Assembly: GCA_945872875.1 (NCBI GenBank)
Contig: CAMCBB010000090.1
Coordinates: 1 to 6,688 of the forward strand
Direction: 5' to 3'
From: Flavobacterium psychrophilum
Lineage (GTDB): Bacteria > Bacteroidota > Bacteroidia > Flavobacteriales > Flavobacteriaceae
Length of the DNA stretch: 6,688 nucleotides
Below the pieces are notes generated by a model. That model ran no database searches. It was not told where the DNA came from and worked only from the letters and a program-made list of their open reading frames with translations. The position numbers and the translations under genes are program-made. Below, piece by piece: positions 5,381-6,688 of the stretch. How positions within the stretch are numbered: position 1 is the first letter of the stretch; every line of letters begins with the position of its first letter.

Positions 5381-6433
5381 TTAATCTATTGATTTTACAA
5401 CTGCTTTTTCAGCTTCTTTTCGTGTACCATCAAACCCATCTACCCCCGAAACGGTTGTATACTTTAGTACATATTTTTTGCCTGGGTTAATGCGTTGGTA
5501 AACACTTTGACACATTAAAGTTGCTTCGTGAAATCCACATAGGATTAATTTCAATTTACCTGGATAAATATTTACATCGCCAATAGCATAAATTCCTGAA
5601 ATATTGGTTTGATAATCTAAGGCATTATTAACTTTGATTGCATTCTTTTCAATCTCCAATCCCCAATTAGCTATCGCTCCTAATTTTGGCGTAAGCCCAA
5701 ACAAAGGAATAAAATAATCTGTTTCTATGACTTGTTGGATGCCTTCGTTTTCAAGAACGATACTTTCTACATGGTCTTTACCGTTAATAGCAACTACTTC
5801 TGCAGGAGTAATCAAGTTAATTTTTCCTGATTTTTTTAATTCTTGTACTTTTTCAACTGAATCTAATGCACCACGAAATTCATTTCTTCTATGAACCAAA
5901 GTAACTTCTGAAGCTACATTAGAAAGGAAAACACTCCAATCTAGAGCTGAGTCGCCTCCTCCGGCAATTACTACTCTTTTATTTCGAAATAATTCGGGGT
6001 CTTTAACAAAATATTCCACGCCTTTTTCTTCATAAAAAGCGATGTTTTCTAACTGCGGTTTTCTGGGTTCAAAAGTTCCTAATCCTCCTGCAATTGCAAC
6101 GGCCTTAGCATGATGTTTCGTTCCTTTATTAGTGGTAACGATAAATGTTCCATCTTCTAATTTATCTATTGTTTCTGCAGTTTCAGCTAGGGTAAAACCT
6201 GGTTGAAATTGCTTAATTTGTTCCATTAAATTGGTTACTAAATCACCAGCTAAAACTTCGGGGTAACCTGGAATATCAAAAATTGGTTTTTTAGGATATA
6301 ACTCGGCCAATTGCCCACCAGGTTGCGGAAGTGCGTCAATTATGTGGCATTTCAACTGTAACAATCCTGCTTCAAAAACAGCAAATAATCCGGTTGGTCC
6401 TGCTCCAATAATAAGTATATCGGTTTCAATCAT
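5381..6433 (-). CDS. Ferredoxin-NAD(P)+ reductase, thioredoxin-reductase-like type
   Basis: A 350-aa FAD flavoprotein that moves electrons between NAD(P)H and ferredoxin. The FAD-binding Rossmann motif is ILIIGAGPTG (6-15), followed by the flavin-contact stretch PQPGGQLAELYP (36-47). The NAD(P)H-binding motif is VVIAGGGDSALDW (154-166), with HRR (181-183) typical of 2'-phosphate (NADPH) recognition. The second FAD motif is GIYAIGDVN (280-288). The redox CxxC of thioredoxin reductase is missing, and the C-terminus carries the extension (YTTVSGVDGFDG, 325-336) seen in the YumC/Chlorobium-type reductases, so this is an FNR and not TrxB. The length fits that family. The ATG at 6433 starts the conserved N-terminus. 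It sits between the Nfu gene (45 nt upstream) and the ferredoxin gene (5 nt downstream), consistent with one operon. Confidence 0.93.
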   Translation of the reverse strand: MIETDILIIGAGPTGLFAVFEAGLLQLKCHIIDALPQPGGQLAELYPKKPIFDIPGYPEVLAGDLVTNLMEQIKQFQPGFTLAETAETIDKLEDGTFIVTTNKGTKHHAKAVAIAGGLGTFEPRKPQLENIAFYEEKGVEYFVKDPELFRNKRVVIAGGGDSALDWSVFLSNVASEVTLVHRRNEFRGALDSVEKVQELKKSGKINLITPAEVVAINGKDHVESIVLENEGIQQVIETDYFIPLFGLTPKLGAIANWGLEIEKNAIKVNNALDYQTNISGIYAIGDVNIYPGKLKLILCGFHEATLMCQSVYQRINPGKKYVLKYTTVSGVDGFDGTRKEAEKAVVKSID

Positions 6434-6478
6434 TTTTCTATGTTTTAAAATCGAAAAGTAACAAAGAATAGCTAGTAG

Positions 6479-6688
6479 CTACTCTATATTCTCTACGGTT
6501 TCAATTTGAGGTGCATATTTCTTAATAGTTGTTTCGATACCGGCTTTTAAAGTCATTTGGTTCACACTACAACTAGTGCATGCCCCTTGAAATTTCACTT
6601 TTACATGTTTTTCATCTTCTATCGAAATCAAAATGATATCTCCACCATCTGAATTTAAAAAAGGACGAATTTCTTCAAGTGCTTTTTC
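6479..6688 (-). CDS. NifU C-terminal-domain (Nfu-type) Fe-S scaffold protein, partial
   Basis: The last 69 residues of an Nfu-domain protein are present; the 5' end lies beyond the window and is probably short, about 10 residues, if this is the usual single-domain form. The visible part starts EKALEEIRPFLNSDGGDI and contains GACTSC (35-40), the CxxC that holds or transfers a labile Fe-S cluster, then SVNQMTLKAGIETTIKKYAP and the end ETVENIE. These are family hallmarks. Nfu proteins carry assembled clusters to apoproteins. The position directly upstream of a ferredoxin reductase and a [2Fe-2S] ferredoxin suggests a shared role in Fe-S supply and electron transfer. The reading frame was translated by hand from 6688 down to the TAG at 6481-6479. 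Confidence 0.9.
   Translation of the reverse strand, partial: EKALEEIRPFLNSDGGDIILISIEDEKHVKVKFQGACTSCSVNQMTLKAGIETTIKKYAPQIETVENIE

Noticed and set aside
5150..5490. Two small + strand open frames opposite the ferredoxin and reductase genes
   Set aside because: They are antisense to well-recognised conserved genes, show no family resemblance and have no promoter; shadow frames.
6434..6478. Promoter for the reductase gene in the gap after the Nfu gene
   Set aside because: The nearest - strand match (TATTCTTTG) has three rather than two bases between TA and TTTG, and no -33 element is clear; co-transcription with the Nfu gene is more likely.
6474..6483. 10-bp palindrome AGTAGCTACT over the Nfu stop codon
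   Set aside because: It is short, has no loop or T-tract and is not repeated elsewhere in the window; likely chance.

Overview
The window looks like chromosomal DNA from a member of the Bacteroidota, most probably a Flavobacterium or close relative (Flavobacteriaceae). The DNA is AT-rich, the start codons lack recognisable Shine-Dalgarno sequences, promoter-like TAnnTTTG elements precede several genes, and the proteins match my memory of flavobacterial orthologues. No tRNA, rRNA, CRISPR array, insertion sequence or phage gene is visible, and no gap between genes exceeds about 130 bases.

Left block, + strand (1-2124): a good TAnnTTTG promoter and a short leader that can fold into one hairpin precede rpsP (ribosomal protein bS16). 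This bS16 has a very long Lys/Ala-rich then Glu/Ala-rich C-terminal tail, built partly from a recent 60-bp tandem duplication. rpsP is followed by rimM (16S rRNA processing factor) and by a TrmN6/YfiC-type tRNA adenine-N6 methyltransferase that has to use a non-ATG start. Together they form a ribosome and tRNA maturation cluster. The trmD and rplS genes that follow rpsP-rimM in E. coli are not here.

Middle block, + strand (2197-5044): a glutaryl-CoA dehydrogenase-like acyl-CoA dehydrogenase has its own promoter and an intrinsic terminator. Next come a DUF3050-type, all-helical protein with a possible metal-binding residue set, and, 12 bases later, an SGNH/GDSL-family lipoprotein hydrolase. 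The last two are probably co-transcribed.

Right block, - strand (6688-5043): the end of an Nfu-type Fe-S scaffold gene, a thioredoxin-reductase-like ferredoxin-NAD(P)+ reductase and an adrenodoxin-type [2Fe-2S] ferredoxin. This looks like an Fe-S assembly and electron-transfer operon. It converges on the lipoprotein gene at one strong symmetrical hairpin, which overlaps both stop codons and can serve as a terminator in both directions.

Most of the window is ordinary housekeeping sequence. The points most worth a second look are the bS16 tail and its repeat, the rpsP leader hairpin, the candidate metal-binding set of the DUF3050 protein, and the reductase/ferredoxin pair beside it.
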